Below, in pieces: positions 39,402 through 47,028 of a stretch of 64,000 bases of DNA. The position numbers and the translations under genes were made by a program. The notes beneath the pieces were generated by a model. It did not search any database and was not told the origin of the DNA. It saw only the letters and a list, made by a program, of their open reading frames with translations. Where the stretch lies: contig ONEB01000005.1 in NCBI GenBank assembly GCA_900316745.1, forward strand, positions 1-64,000, written 5' to 3'. The first letter of the stretch is position 1; every line of letters begins with the position of its first letter. This DNA is from an uncultured Eubacteriales bacterium. Its GTDB lineage: Bacteria; Bacillota; Clostridia; Oscillospirales; Oscillospiraceae.

Positions 39402-39432
39402 GAGCCGCCGTCCCGAAACAGGACGGCGGCTC
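39402..39432 (-). promoter_or_regulatory. Hairpin in the EFR1 5' leader
   Basis: A perfect 12-bp stem, GAGCCGCCGTCC with GGACGGCGGCTC, in the untranslated leader about 40 bases after the predicted start of transcription. No T run follows on the minus strand, so it is not a standard terminator. It could stabilise the RNA or take part in leader control. Confidence 0.45.
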
Positions 39433-39466
39433 GAATGCTGTTTTTATCCTTATGGATCATGCTGAG

Positions 39467-39503
39467 CCATTTTGATTGTATAACGCAGCAATCAAAATGG
39501 CAA
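39467..39503 (-). promoter_or_regulatory. EFR1 promoter covered by inverted-repeat operator
   Basis: On the minus strand TTGCCA (39498-39503), 17 bases, TACAAT (39475-39480). The inverted repeat GCCATTTTGATTG (39467-39479) / CAATCAAAATGGC (39489-39501), 13 bp per arm with a 9-base centre, spans from the -35 to past the -10, the position of a repressor operator. Confidence 0.65.
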
Positions 39504-39525
39504 GGCTTTTTGACCCGGGCGCAGA

Positions 39526-40554
39526 TCAGGCCTCTCCCCAGTCGGGGACCTTGACCGTGATCTGCTCCTCGCTGGATCGTTTCGCGGCAAGGGAGTAGAC
39601 AAGCGCGGAGATGCCGTCGGCAAGCGGGGTGTCGAATTCCCGTCCCGCCTTCAGCGCGTCCTGGAACGCCTCGTGCGCATAGAAGATCACGTCGCCGGTG
39701 GCGTGGTCATAGGAATCGTTGAAGGTGATGGACTCGGCATATTCCATGTCCTCGGTTTTCCAGGTGAGCTTCGTGAACTCGAACATGCCCTCGCCGGTGA
39801 GGAAAATCGAACCCTTCGTGCCGATGTAGGCGCGCGAGCAGGTCGGGATGTCGCAGGCCCAGCTCGCCGCGATCGTGACAATGCCGCCGGAGCGCAGACG
39901 CGCCGTGATCGAGGTGTGGTTGTCGAACTTCGGCACGGAGGCAATCGTGCCGGTGTAGTTGCAAGCGATCGTCTCAAAGCCGCCCGCCATGGCGGTGATG
40001 AGCTTCCAGTCGTGGCTGACGGATTCAACCGTCATGCCGCAGGCAAGATCCGGATCCGTGCGCCAGGAGGCGCCGAGATTCTTTGCGTGGAAGCCGAAGC
40101 CGGGGCTCAGGCGGGAAAACGCGATGTCCACGGGCTCGCCGAACATGCCGGTCTTCACAAGCTCCAGCATCTTCTGATACGCCGGGCGGTAGTAGTGCGC
40201 AAAGCCGACCATGATCTTCGCATCGTATTTGTCCGCCATGTCCTTGATCTTCATGGCGTCGTCCATCGTGCAGGCGACGGGCTTTTCCATATAGAGCGGG
40301 ACATGGTGCTTCAAAACCATCTCCACATAATCCAGCCGCTTCGTCGGCGGCGTGGAGATGACAACGTAATCCGCCTGCTGCACATAGGCCTCGATCTCGT
40401 CATAGGCGACGGACGGGCAGCCGAATTCCGCGGTATAAACGGCGAGCATCTTCTCGCTCACGTCATAGACGCCGGTGACTTTGCCGCCGAGGCGGACAAC
40501 CGCTCTGCCGTGGTGGCGGGCGATGTCGCCGCCGCCGATCATAAATACGTTCAC
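39526..40554 (-). CDS. Gfo/Idh/MocA-family oxidoreductase
   Basis: A 342-residue NAD(P)-dependent sugar dehydrogenase-like enzyme. The Rossmann loop VFMIGGGDIARHHGRAVVRLGG is at the start, the EKPVACTMDDA motif (with the family's EKP lysine) near residue 93, and GFAHYYRPAYQKMLELVK near residue 121. Members oxidise or epimerise sugars, inositols or sugar acids. It is the last gene of the six-gene run that begins with the TRAP binding protein and starts 12 bases after the transketolase C-section gene. I see no clear terminator after it. Confidence 0.93.
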   Translation of the reverse strand: MNVFMIGGGDIARHHGRAVVRLGGKVTGVYDVSEKMLAVYTAEFGCPSVAYDEIEAYVQQADYVVISTPPTKRLDYVEMVLKHHVPLYMEKPVACTMDDAMKIKDMADKYDAKIMVGFAHYYRPAYQKMLELVKTGMFGEPVDIAFSRLSPGFGFHAKNLGASWRTDPDLACGMTVESVSHDWKLITAMAGGFETIACNYTGTIASVPKFDNHTSITARLRSGGIVTIAASWACDIPTCSRAYIGTKGSIFLTGEGMFEFTKLTWKTEDMEYAESITFNDSYDHATGDVIFYAHEAFQDALKAGREFDTPLADGISALVYSLAAKRSSEEQITVKVPDWGEA

Positions 40555-40566
40555 AGCTCTCTCCTT

Positions 40567-41502
40567 TCAGAACAGCGCCTTGGCCTGCGCGACGATGTTT
40601 TCGACCGTGATGCCGTTCATCGCCATGAGGCGCTCATAGGGCGCGGACATGCCGAACTGATCCTGAACGCCGATGCGGCGCACCTTGCCCTTGCCGCACT
40701 CGGCAACGACTTCGCAGACGGCAGAGCCAAGGCCATTGAGGATGTTGTGATCCTCGACGGTGACGAGCTTTCCGATCTCGTCGACGCAGGCCTGCACCGC
40801 CGCGACGTCGAGGGGCTTGATGGTGTGCACGTCCAGCACGCGGGCCTCGATGCCCTCGGCGGCGAGCTGCTCGGCAGCCTCGAGCGCGAGGCAGACGGTG
40901 TCGCCGTTTGCGAGGATGGCGACGTCTCCGCCCTCACGCAGCGTGTTCGCCTTGCCGATCTCAAACTTCGCGTCCTCGCCATAGAGGACGGGGACCTTGT
41001 CGCGGGTAAAGCGCAGGTACACGGGGCCGTCGAATTCGGCAGCGGCGCGCACAAGCCTGCGCGCGGCGACAGCGTCCGCGGGCATGATGACCGTCATGTT
41101 CGGGATCGTACGCAGCACGCCCATGTCCTCGATGGCCTGATGGCTCGCGCCGTCGTTCGCCGGCGTGAGGCCGCCGTGAGAGCAGGCGATCTTCACGTTC
41201 AGGTTCGGATAGCAGATCTCCTGCCGGATCATCTCCAGCATGCGCATCGAGCCGAAGGCGGCGTAGGTCACGACGAACGGAATCTTGCCGCAGGTGGCGA
41301 GACCCGCCGCAACGCCCGCGCAGTTCTGCTCGGCGATGCCGACGTTCAGGTACTGCTCCGGCAGCGCCTTGCGGAACGCGCCCGTCTTGCAGGACTTGCC
41401 GATGTCGGCGTCCACGACGAGGATGTTCTGATTTTCCTGACCCAGCGCGACGATCTCCTCGCCGAAGCCCTCGCGGGTAGCGATCATTTTCTCAAATTTC
41501 AT
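40567..41502 (-). CDS. Transketolase, C-terminal section
   Basis: A 311-residue protein with the pyrimidine-binding and C-terminal domains of transketolase (FGEEIVALGQENQNILVVDADIGKSCKTGAF, FRKALPEQYLNVGIAEQNCAGVAAGLA, YAAFGSMRMLEMIRQEICYPNLNVKIACSHGGLTPANDGASHQAIEDMGVLRTIPNMTVIMPAD). It pairs with the N-section encoded just upstream to form a split enzyme that needs thiamine diphosphate. Split transketolases beside transporters are common in catabolic operons and may act on special sugars. Confidence 0.94.
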   Translation of the reverse strand: MKFEKMIATREGFGEEIVALGQENQNILVVDADIGKSCKTGAFRKALPEQYLNVGIAEQNCAGVAAGLATCGKIPFVVTYAAFGSMRMLEMIRQEICYPNLNVKIACSHGGLTPANDGASHQAIEDMGVLRTIPNMTVIMPADAVAARRLVRAAAEFDGPVYLRFTRDKVPVLYGEDAKFEIGKANTLREGGDVAILANGDTVCLALEAAEQLAAEGIEARVLDVHTIKPLDVAAVQACVDEIGKLVTVEDHNILNGLGSAVCEVVAECGKGKVRRIGVQDQFGMSAPYERLMAMNGITVENIVAQAKALF

Positions 41503-41514
41503 GGTGTATCCTCC

Positions 41515-42357
41515 TCAGCGCACATACTGGGCGTCCAGCTCAGCCATTGCCTGCCTGTACTCCTCGTCGTTCGGGGCGACGCCGTGCCAGCCGACCTGGT
41601 TTTCCATGTAGGAGACGCCCTTTCCTTTGACGGTCTTGCCGATGATGGCCTTGGGAAGGCCGTTTTTCGACGCCATGAGCTGATCGAGCGCCGCGACCAT
41701 CTCGCCCATGTCATTGCCGTTGATCTCGACCGCCTCGAAGCCGAACGCCTCGAACTTCTTTTTCAGACTCAGCAGGGGCATGATCTCCTCGCAGGTGCCG
41801 TCGAGCTGGAGGTTGTTCCAGTCCACGAACACGATGAGGTTGTCCAGACCGTACTTGTGCGCGGTACCGCAGGCCTCCCAGATCTCGCCCTCGTTCGTCT
41901 CGCCGTCGCCGACGGCGCAGAAGACGTGGTAGTCCTTCTTGTCGAGCTTGGCGGCGAGCGCCATGCCGGCGGCGCAGGCAAGCCCCTGGCCGAGGCTGCC
42001 GGTGGAGATATCAATGCCGGGGCACTTCGTCATGCTGGGGTGGCCCTGCAGGGGCGAGCCCTCCTTGCGGAGCGTATCGAGCACCTCCATCGGGAAGAAG
42101 CCCTTCATGGCGAGCGCGGCGTACTGCGCGGGGCAGGTGTGGCCCTTGGAGAGGACGAAGCGGTCGCGGTCTGCCCAGCGGGGATTTTCGGGATCGACGT
42201 CCATCGCGTGCCAGTAGCAGGCGGTCACGAACTCGGCGACCGAGAGCGACCCGCCGGGATGGCCCGACTGCGCCTTGTAAATCATGGAGATGACATTCTT
42301 TTTCAGGTCAATGCACTTGTTTTTGAGCTCTGTAATGGTAAGATTCTCTTTCATCAT
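41515..42357 (-). CDS. Transketolase, N-terminal section
   Basis: A 280-residue protein with the thiamine-diphosphate-binding half of transketolase. KAQSGHPGGSLSVAEFVTACYW is near residue 28, SLGQGLACAAGMALAAKLDKKDYHVFCAVGDGETNEGEIWEACG (GDG...N metal-TPP motif) near residue 120, and LIVFVDWNNLQLDG follows. Two adjacent ATGs start the frame (42357 and 42354); AGGAAG lies upstream. It is placed between the TRAP permease gene and the C-section gene, 12-15 bases from each. Confidence 0.94.
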   Translation of the reverse strand: MMKENLTITELKNKCIDLKKNVISMIYKAQSGHPGGSLSVAEFVTACYWHAMDVDPENPRWADRDRFVLSKGHTCPAQYAALAMKGFFPMEVLDTLRKEGSPLQGHPSMTKCPGIDISTGSLGQGLACAAGMALAAKLDKKDYHVFCAVGDGETNEGEIWEACGTAHKYGLDNLIVFVDWNNLQLDGTCEEIMPLLSLKKKFEAFGFEAVEINGNDMGEMVAALDQLMASKNGLPKAIIGKTVKGKGVSYMENQVGWHGVAPNDEEYRQAMAELDAQYVR

Positions 42358-42372
42358 AACGCTTCCTTTCCG

Positions 42373-43659
42373 TCAGGCTGTAAAGATGGTCGAAATGCCC
42401 GGAATGTAGGTAATGATCAGCAGCACGATCAGCGATGCGATCAGCAGCGGCACAACCGCCCTGGAGATTTGCTTGAGATCCACATCCGCAACGCCGCAGG
42501 CGACATAGAGGTTGACACCGACGGGCGGTGTGAACAGGCCAATCGCGAGGTTCACGATCATGACGACGCCGAGGTGGATCATATCGATGCCGAGCGCCTG
42601 CGCGACCGGAACGAACAGCGGCGTGAAGATGTAGAGCGCGGACGTGGAATCGAGGAAGCAGCCTGCGATGAGCAGCAGGATGTTCACGATGATGAAGAAC
42701 ACAAACGTGCTGCCGCCGGTGAGGTTGATCAGGCCGTCCGAGATCGCGACGTCGATGCGCGCGCGGGTCAGGACGTAGGCAAAGAGGCTCGCGCAGGCGG
42801 TGATGAACATGATGGTCGCCGTGGTGCTCGCCGAGTCGATGAGGATGCGGTAGAGGTCCTTGGGCTTCACGGTCTTGTAGACGAAGACGCCGATCACGAG
42901 ACCGTAGACGACCGCGACGGCCGCAGCCTCGGTCGGGGTGAAGATGCCGCCGTAGATGCCGCCGAGGATGATGATCGGCATCAGCAGGCCCCAGAACGCG
43001 TCCTTGAACGCTTTCCAGCGCTGCTTGCCGGAGGCCTTGGGCAGACGCTTCAGGTCCATCTTGCGGCCGACGAGCAGCGCGCAGATGATGAGCGCGGTGC
43101 CCATGATGAGGCCGGGGATGACGCCCGCCTTGAACAGGTCGCCGATGGAGGTGTCCGCGATGGAGCCGTAGACGACGAACGTGATGCTCGGCGGGATGAT
43201 GACGCCGATGGCGCCGGCGCAGCCCATCAGGGCGGCGGAGAACGGGGCGTTGTAGCCCGTTTTGATCATGCCGGGGATCAGCACCAGACCCAGCGCGGCA
43301 ACGGTCGCGGGACCGGAGCCCGAGATCGCGGCAAAGAAGCACGCGACGATGACGCACACGATCGCGAGTCCGCCCTTGACGTGACCGACGCAGGCTTCCG
43401 CGAGGTTGATGAGCCGCTCGGAGATGCCGGCCTTTTCCATGATGTTGCCCGCGAGGATGAAAAACGGGATTGCGAGCAGGACAAACTTCGAGCTCGACGC
43501 CGCGAACAGACGCGGCAGACTGGACATGATGGTGTCCACGGGATGGCCTGCGCCCTGCACGAGCATGGCAAGGATGCTGGACGAGCCGAGGCAGACGGCG
43601 ATCGGCGCGCCGAGAACGAGCAGCAGCGCAAATGCGATAAACAGGATCGAGGCAATCAT
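42373..43659 (-). CDS. dctM: TRAP transporter large permease (DctM)
   Basis: A 428-residue membrane protein with about eleven to twelve helices, the large subunit of a tripartite ATP-independent periplasmic (TRAP) transporter. Signatures are LFAASSSKFVLLAIPFFILAGNIMEKAGIS near residue 48, CFFAAISGSGPATVAALGLVLIPGM near residue 108, and ALMGCAGAIGVIIPPSITFVVYG. It drives uptake of carboxylate-type ligands with a Na+ gradient. The start overlaps the dctQ stop by 4 bases. Confidence 0.96.
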   Translation of the reverse strand: MIASILFIAFALLLVLGAPIAVCLGSSSILAMLVQGAGHPVDTIMSSLPRLFAASSSKFVLLAIPFFILAGNIMEKAGISERLINLAEACVGHVKGGLAIVCVIVACFFAAISGSGPATVAALGLVLIPGMIKTGYNAPFSAALMGCAGAIGVIIPPSITFVVYGSIADTSIGDLFKAGVIPGLIMGTALIICALLVGRKMDLKRLPKASGKQRWKAFKDAFWGLLMPIIILGGIYGGIFTPTEAAAVAVVYGLVIGVFVYKTVKPKDLYRILIDSASTTATIMFITACASLFAYVLTRARIDVAISDGLINLTGGSTFVFFIIVNILLLIAGCFLDSTSALYIFTPLFVPVAQALGIDMIHLGVVMIVNLAIGLFTPPVGVNLYVACGVADVDLKQISRAVVPLLIASLIVLLIITYIPGISTIFTA

Positions 43660-44198
43660 TTGGCGTCGTCCTCCTTCTTTTCAGCTTCTTCGTGGGCCGC
43701 TTCGATGTGGAACTCCGCGTCGGAGACGACCTTGTCGGCGGGCGTGCGGATCTCTTCGATCGTGATCTGCGCGAAACGCAGCGTCATGAAGATCGCGCCG
43801 AACGGCACGAACAGACCGTAGATCCACTCCGGCCACTGCATGGCAGGCGTGACCTGACCGAGGATGTATTCGCTCTGCACCATCTTGATGCCGTAGAAGA
43901 ACACCAGGAACGAGAAGATGGTGCTCAGACCGAAGCCGAAGATCAGCATGATGCGCCGCACCTTCGGGCTCACGGCGTCCGTGAGGATCGACAGGCCAAG
44001 GTGCGCGCGGCGCTTGGCGGCAATGGCGGTGCCGAGCATGCTCAGCAGGATGAAGAGCTTGGTCGTGATCTCGTCCGAGAACGAGAGAGACGCGTGCAGT
44101 ACGAAGCGGGAAAACACATTGGCGAACACAAGGATTGTCATGGCCACAAGGCAGCCGATGCAGATGTATTCTTCGATTTTGTCCATGATCTTTGACAT
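43656..44198 (-). CDS. dctQ: TRAP transporter small permease (DctQ)
   Basis: A 180-residue four-helix protein, the small membrane subunit of the TRAP system. It shows the pattern IEEYICIGCLVAMTILVFANVFSRFVL and SFSDEITTKLFILLSMLGTAIAAKRRAHLGL, then WPEWIYGLFVPFGAIFMTLRF. The C-terminal tail is acidic and charged (EAAHEEAEKKEDDAK), longer than usual. AGGAGGA precedes the start. It lies 12 bases after dctP. Confidence 0.94.
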   Translation of the reverse strand: MSKIMDKIEEYICIGCLVAMTILVFANVFSRFVLHASLSFSDEITTKLFILLSMLGTAIAAKRRAHLGLSILTDAVSPKVRRIMLIFGFGLSTIFSFLVFFYGIKMVQSEYILGQVTPAMQWPEWIYGLFVPFGAIFMTLRFAQITIEEIRTPADKVVSDAEFHIEAAHEEAEKKEDDAK

Positions 44199-44210
44199 CG
44201 TTCGTCCTCC

Positions 44211-45236
44211 TTACTTCGTGATGCCGAAAGCGCCGCAGGCGTCAGCGCCGAAGCGGTCGATCATGCCGGCCTTCCACTCGGCGATCGCGTCGGCAAACTC
44301 CGCCTTCTGCTCATCGGTGAGATAGGTGATCTCCATGCCGTTCTTTTCAAAGCCGGCGAGAAGCTCCTCCTCTTCTGCCTCCAGCGCGTCGCGGCCCCAG
44401 TTGCAGGCCTCTCTGGCGCATTCGGTCAGAAGCTGACGGGTGTTCTCGTTCAGGCTTTCCCAGATCTTGGTGTTGGCGATGAAGAGGTCGTTTTCATAGG
44501 AGTAGTTCCACATGGTCATGTACTTCTGGATCTCGTCCATCTTGGCGGTTGCCGTGACGGAGACGCCGTTTTCCTGACCATCGATCGTGCCCTGCTGGAT
44601 GGCGGTAAAGACCTCGCTCCAGCTCATGGAGGTCGGGTCTGCACCGAGGGCGCGGAAGAAGCCCATGTAGACCTCGCTGCCGGGGACGCGGATCTTCAGG
44701 TTCTTCAAATCGGCGGGCTCATCCACGGCGGTCTTGGAGTTGGAAAGCTGCCGGAAGCCGTTGTGGAACGAGGCGATGTAGGTGATGCCTTTCGCGGCAA
44801 GGCGCTCGGCATAATACTGTCCGCCCGTGCTGTCGATGACCTCGCGGGCCTCCGCGTAGGAGTCAAACGCCCAGGGGATCGTCGCGACGGGCAGCTGGCT
44901 GTCGATGACCGCCAGCGTGCAGGTGGCGTAGGCGGCAAGATCGACACTGCCCTGCGCGATCATCTCGATGCCCATGGTGGCGTTGCCGCCGGCGAGCTGG
45001 TCGTTCGGGAACACGTCCACGGTCACGTTGCCGCCGGAGCGGTCCTCGACGAGCTCGGCGAAGTATTTCGCCACGCGGGTGTCGATCTGGGTGTCGGTGC
45101 CGTTGACAGCCATGACGAGGTCGATCTTCTGGTACGCGCTGTCTCCGTCGCCGCTCTGCGCCGCCGACGAGCACCCCGCCAGCAGCACCAGCGCCAGAAG
45201 CAGCGCAAGAATGGGGATCGTTTTACGAATGTTCAT
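44211..45236 (-). CDS. dctP: TRAP substrate-binding lipoprotein (DctP)
   Basis: A 341-residue extracytoplasmic binding protein anchored as a lipoprotein (lipobox LLAGC, cysteine at residue 22). The DctP fold signatures are FPNDQLAGGNATMGIEMIAQGSVDLAAY near residue 81, YIASFHNGFRQLSNSKTAVDEPADLKNLKIRVPGSEVYMGFFRALGADPTSMSWSEVFTAIQQGTIDGQENG with the carboxylate-binding Arg (KIRVPG), and MTMWNYSYENDLFIANTKIWESLNE. The ligand is likely a sugar acid or other carboxylate; with transketolase and a Gfo/Idh enzyme in the operon an aldonate or uronate is favoured. First gene of the operon. Confidence 0.95.
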   Translation of the reverse strand: MNIRKTIPILALLLALVLLAGCSSAAQSGDGDSAYQKIDLVMAVNGTDTQIDTRVAKYFAELVEDRSGGNVTVDVFPNDQLAGGNATMGIEMIAQGSVDLAAYATCTLAVIDSQLPVATIPWAFDSYAEAREVIDSTGGQYYAERLAAKGITYIASFHNGFRQLSNSKTAVDEPADLKNLKIRVPGSEVYMGFFRALGADPTSMSWSEVFTAIQQGTIDGQENGVSVTATAKMDEIQKYMTMWNYSYENDLFIANTKIWESLNENTRQLLTECAREACNWGRDALEAEEEELLAGFEKNGMEITYLTDEQKAEFADAIAEWKAGMIDRFGADACGAFGITK

Positions 45237-45275
45237 ACGCTTTCCTCTGCTTTCTCAAGAATGATTCTCCGCTTT

Positions 45276-45296
45276 GTTCAACGTTCAACGTTGAAC
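45276..45296. promoter_or_regulatory. GntR operator of the TRAP operon
   Basis: GTTCAACG occurs twice in direct repeat (45276-45283, 45283-45290), and the second copy forms a perfect 14-bp palindrome GTTCAACGTTGAAC (45283-45296). It lies just downstream of the TRAP promoter, where a bound repressor would block transcription. Confidence 0.65.
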
Positions 45297-45308
45297 ATTT
45301 CTGCATCC

Positions 45309-45337
45309 AACATAACCTGCCCGCCCTGAAAAGTCAA
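45309..45337 (-). promoter_or_regulatory. Promoter of the TRAP-transketolase operon
   Basis: On the minus strand TTGACT (45332-45337), 17 bases, TATGTT (45309-45314). The operator at 45276-45296 begins a few bases after the predicted start. Confidence 0.7.
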
Positions 45338-45487
45338 CGAAAAACCGCCCTGGTGATGGATTTTCAGAGTTATTTCCAAATTGCAGGAGCTGTTTTTGTG
45401 AGTTTCTCCAATTCCGAAGCTGAGGCGCGGTCAGATTCTGTCTATTTTGTGAAATAGTTAACCGCCACGATGTTCAAATTCTGTGTC

Positions 45488-45535
45488 TTGACAGGACTCT
45501 GCCCCGTTGCTAGAATCATTGTAGAACATTGAACC
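45488..45535 (+). promoter_or_regulatory. gntR promoter with autoregulatory operator
   Basis: A perfect TTGACA (45488-45493), 17 bases, TAGAAT (45511-45516). At the predicted start of transcription stands GTAGAACATTGAAC (45521-45534), which repeats the TTGAAC half site seen in the TRAP operator. A further TGTTCAA lies at 45471-45477, upstream of the -35. Between 45297 and 45480 I see nothing else of note. Confidence 0.65.
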
Positions 45536-45557
45536 TTTGTTGCGGAGGCAAAACGTC

Positions 45558-46274
45558 ATGAACATTTCTTCCGAAGCCATGAACAGCGCGTCTGCGGTGC
45601 AGCGCCTGCTGGACGCGTTTAACCGCGATCTGCTCTCGGGCGCGCTTCGCCCGGGCGACCGGATTTCGACCGAGGTCGAGCTGTCGGAGCAGTTCGGCGT
45701 GAGCCGCAATACGGTGCGCGAGGCGATCAAGATCCTCGTCGCCATGGGCGTGCTTGAGATTCGCCGCCCGGTCGGAACGTTCGTATGCGAGGGCTTTTCC
45801 GAGGCGATGATCTCCCCGATGCTTTACGGTGTGATCCTCGGCCGCGGCGACAGCTATGACGAGCTGATGGATCTGCGCGAGATCATGGAGACCGGCACAA
45901 TGCTGACCGTGATCCGCAACGCGACGGACGAAGAGATCTCCTCGCTCACGGAGCCGCTCGCTGCGCTCAAAGCCGCCTGTCTGCTTAAGCCGGCGCAGAT
46001 CCGGGAGCTCTTTGCGTGCGACGACGCGTTCCATGACGCGGTCATGAACCTGTCGCACAACCGCGTAGTGGCCAAAATTGCCCAGACCGTGCGCACCATG
46101 ACGCATGATATGCGCATGGAGAGCGTCAAGATGATGCTGCAGAGCGGACGCGCGGAAGAGCTCTATGAGGCGCACGAAAAGCTCTTTCGCATCCTGAAGG
46201 CACGGGACGTCGAAGGCGTCTACCGGGAGGTGCGCGGCACCTACTTCGTGCCGGATCAAAGCGGCGCTTTGTAA
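45558..46274 (+). CDS. GntR/FadR-family regulator (FCD), TRAP operon repressor
   Basis: A 238-residue regulator with an N-terminal GntR winged helix (LLSGALRPGDRISTEVELSEQFGVSRNTVREAIKILVAMGVLEIRRPVGTFV, residues ~27-78) and a C-terminal FCD domain with metal- and ligand-binding positions in LRELMETGTM-like helix 1, CDDAFHDAVM and YEAHEKLFRIL. The start at 45558 follows GGAGG by 9 bases. It diverges from the TRAP-transketolase operon, and both promoters carry the same GTTCAA/TTGAAC sites, so it most likely represses that operon until the imported acid or a product is present. Confidence 0.93.
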   Translation: MNISSEAMNSASAVQRLLDAFNRDLLSGALRPGDRISTEVELSEQFGVSRNTVREAIKILVAMGVLEIRRPVGTFVCEGFSEAMISPMLYGVILGRGDSYDELMDLREIMETGTMLTVIRNATDEEISSLTEPLAALKAACLLKPAQIRELFACDDAFHDAVMNLSHNRVVAKIAQTVRTMTHDMRMESVKMMLQSGRAEELYEAHEKLFRILKARDVEGVYREVRGTYFVPDQSGAL

Positions 46275-46308
46275 GATCGGAAAACATAGATCCGGAAAGA
46301 ATATACAG

Positions 46309-46340
46309 AAAAAGGGAGACTCGTATGAGTCTCCCTTTTT
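46309..46340. terminator. Bidirectional terminator after gntR
   Basis: A perfect 14-bp stem, AAAAAGGGAGACTC with GAGTCTCCCTTTTT, around GTAT. It serves the gntR gene and the converging acetyltransferase operon. Confidence 0.95.
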
Positions 46341-46352
46341 CAAGGTGTCGAC

Positions 46353-46433
46353 GCGCAGAGCGTCGGCGTCCTTTTGGATCATGAACCGCCAGTAGTCCCG
46401 GTAGAGCTGACGGATGCGCTCGACATCATTCAT
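46353..46433 (-). pseudogene. Stub of a SnoaL/NTF2-like gene
   Basis: The frame starting at the ATG 46433 encodes MNDVERIRQLYRDYWRFMI followed by QKDADALR, the N-terminal helix typical of SnoaL-like / nuclear transport factor 2 family proteins of ~130 residues. After residue 27 the similarity stops and the frame runs into the terminator stem at 46309-46340. The start codon overlaps the stop of the upstream acetyltransferase gene (ATGA), so it was once a coupled operon member. It looks like the remains of a deletion between this gene and the gntR end. Confidence 0.6.
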
Positions 46434-47017
46434 GCTTCCGTCTGCTCCTCGGGGTCGAGATAGCGGATCACCCTGGCGGGCACGCCGCCGACCACGGCGT
46501 GAGCCGGAACGTCCTTCGTGACGACCGCGCCCGCGGCGACGACGGCATATTCGCCGATCGTCACGCCCGGACAGATCGTGACGTTCATCCCGAGCCACGC
46601 GTTTTTCTTCACGAGCACCCTGCCATAGGTATACTTCGTGTGGCGCGCGTTCATATCATGGTTGATCGTGGCGATGCGAAGACCCGGCGCGGCCATGGAG
46701 CCGTCCTCAAACTCGATCCCGCCCGACGCCGAGAGGATTGCGGAGTGGTTGATGAAAACGCCCTTGCCGAACTTGACGCGGTTGCCGAAATCGCAGATGA
46801 ACGGCGTCAGGATGCGCACGTCGTCCAGCTTTCTGCCGAACAGCTCCTCCAGATATCCCACATAGGCGGGGTCATCCGGCATCGCCGCGTTCGCCTTGGC
46901 GCAGAGCGTCCGGGCGCGCATCATCTCTTCCACCGCCTCGCGGAAGTAAGGCTCCCGGGTGTCGGTCGGGCCGCCCTGATCCATCAGCTCGTAAACATAG
47001 CCCTTTTCGTAATCCAT
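46430..47017 (-). CDS. Maltose/galactoside O-acetyltransferase-like (hexapeptide repeat)
   Basis: A 195-residue trimeric left-handed beta-helix acetyltransferase of the Maa/LacA/NodL type. The N-terminal cap (YVYELMDQGGPTDTREPYFREAVEEMMRARTLCAKANAAMPDD) is followed by hexapeptide repeats: CDFGNRVKFGKGVFINHSAIL, the catalytic-type His in ATINHDMNARH, and a C-terminal VTICPGVTIGEYAVVAAGAVVTKDVPAHAVVGGVPARVIR. It would acetylate a sugar with acetyl-CoA. GGAG precedes the ATG. It lies 11 bases after the flavodoxin gene and forms an operon with it. Confidence 0.92.
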   Translation of the reverse strand: MDYEKGYVYELMDQGGPTDTREPYFREAVEEMMRARTLCAKANAAMPDDPAYVGYLEELFGRKLDDVRILTPFICDFGNRVKFGKGVFINHSAILSASGGIEFEDGSMAAPGLRIATINHDMNARHTKYTYGRVLVKKNAWLGMNVTICPGVTIGEYAVVAAGAVVTKDVPAHAVVGGVPARVIRYLDPEEQTEA

Positions 47018-47028
47018 GGGACTTCTCC

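Noticed and set aside
39673-43821. A 1,382-codon open frame opposite the TRAP-transketolase operon
   Set aside because: It covers four well-supported genes in antisense, and its composition (runs of R, D, A, E, H) is that of a shadow frame.
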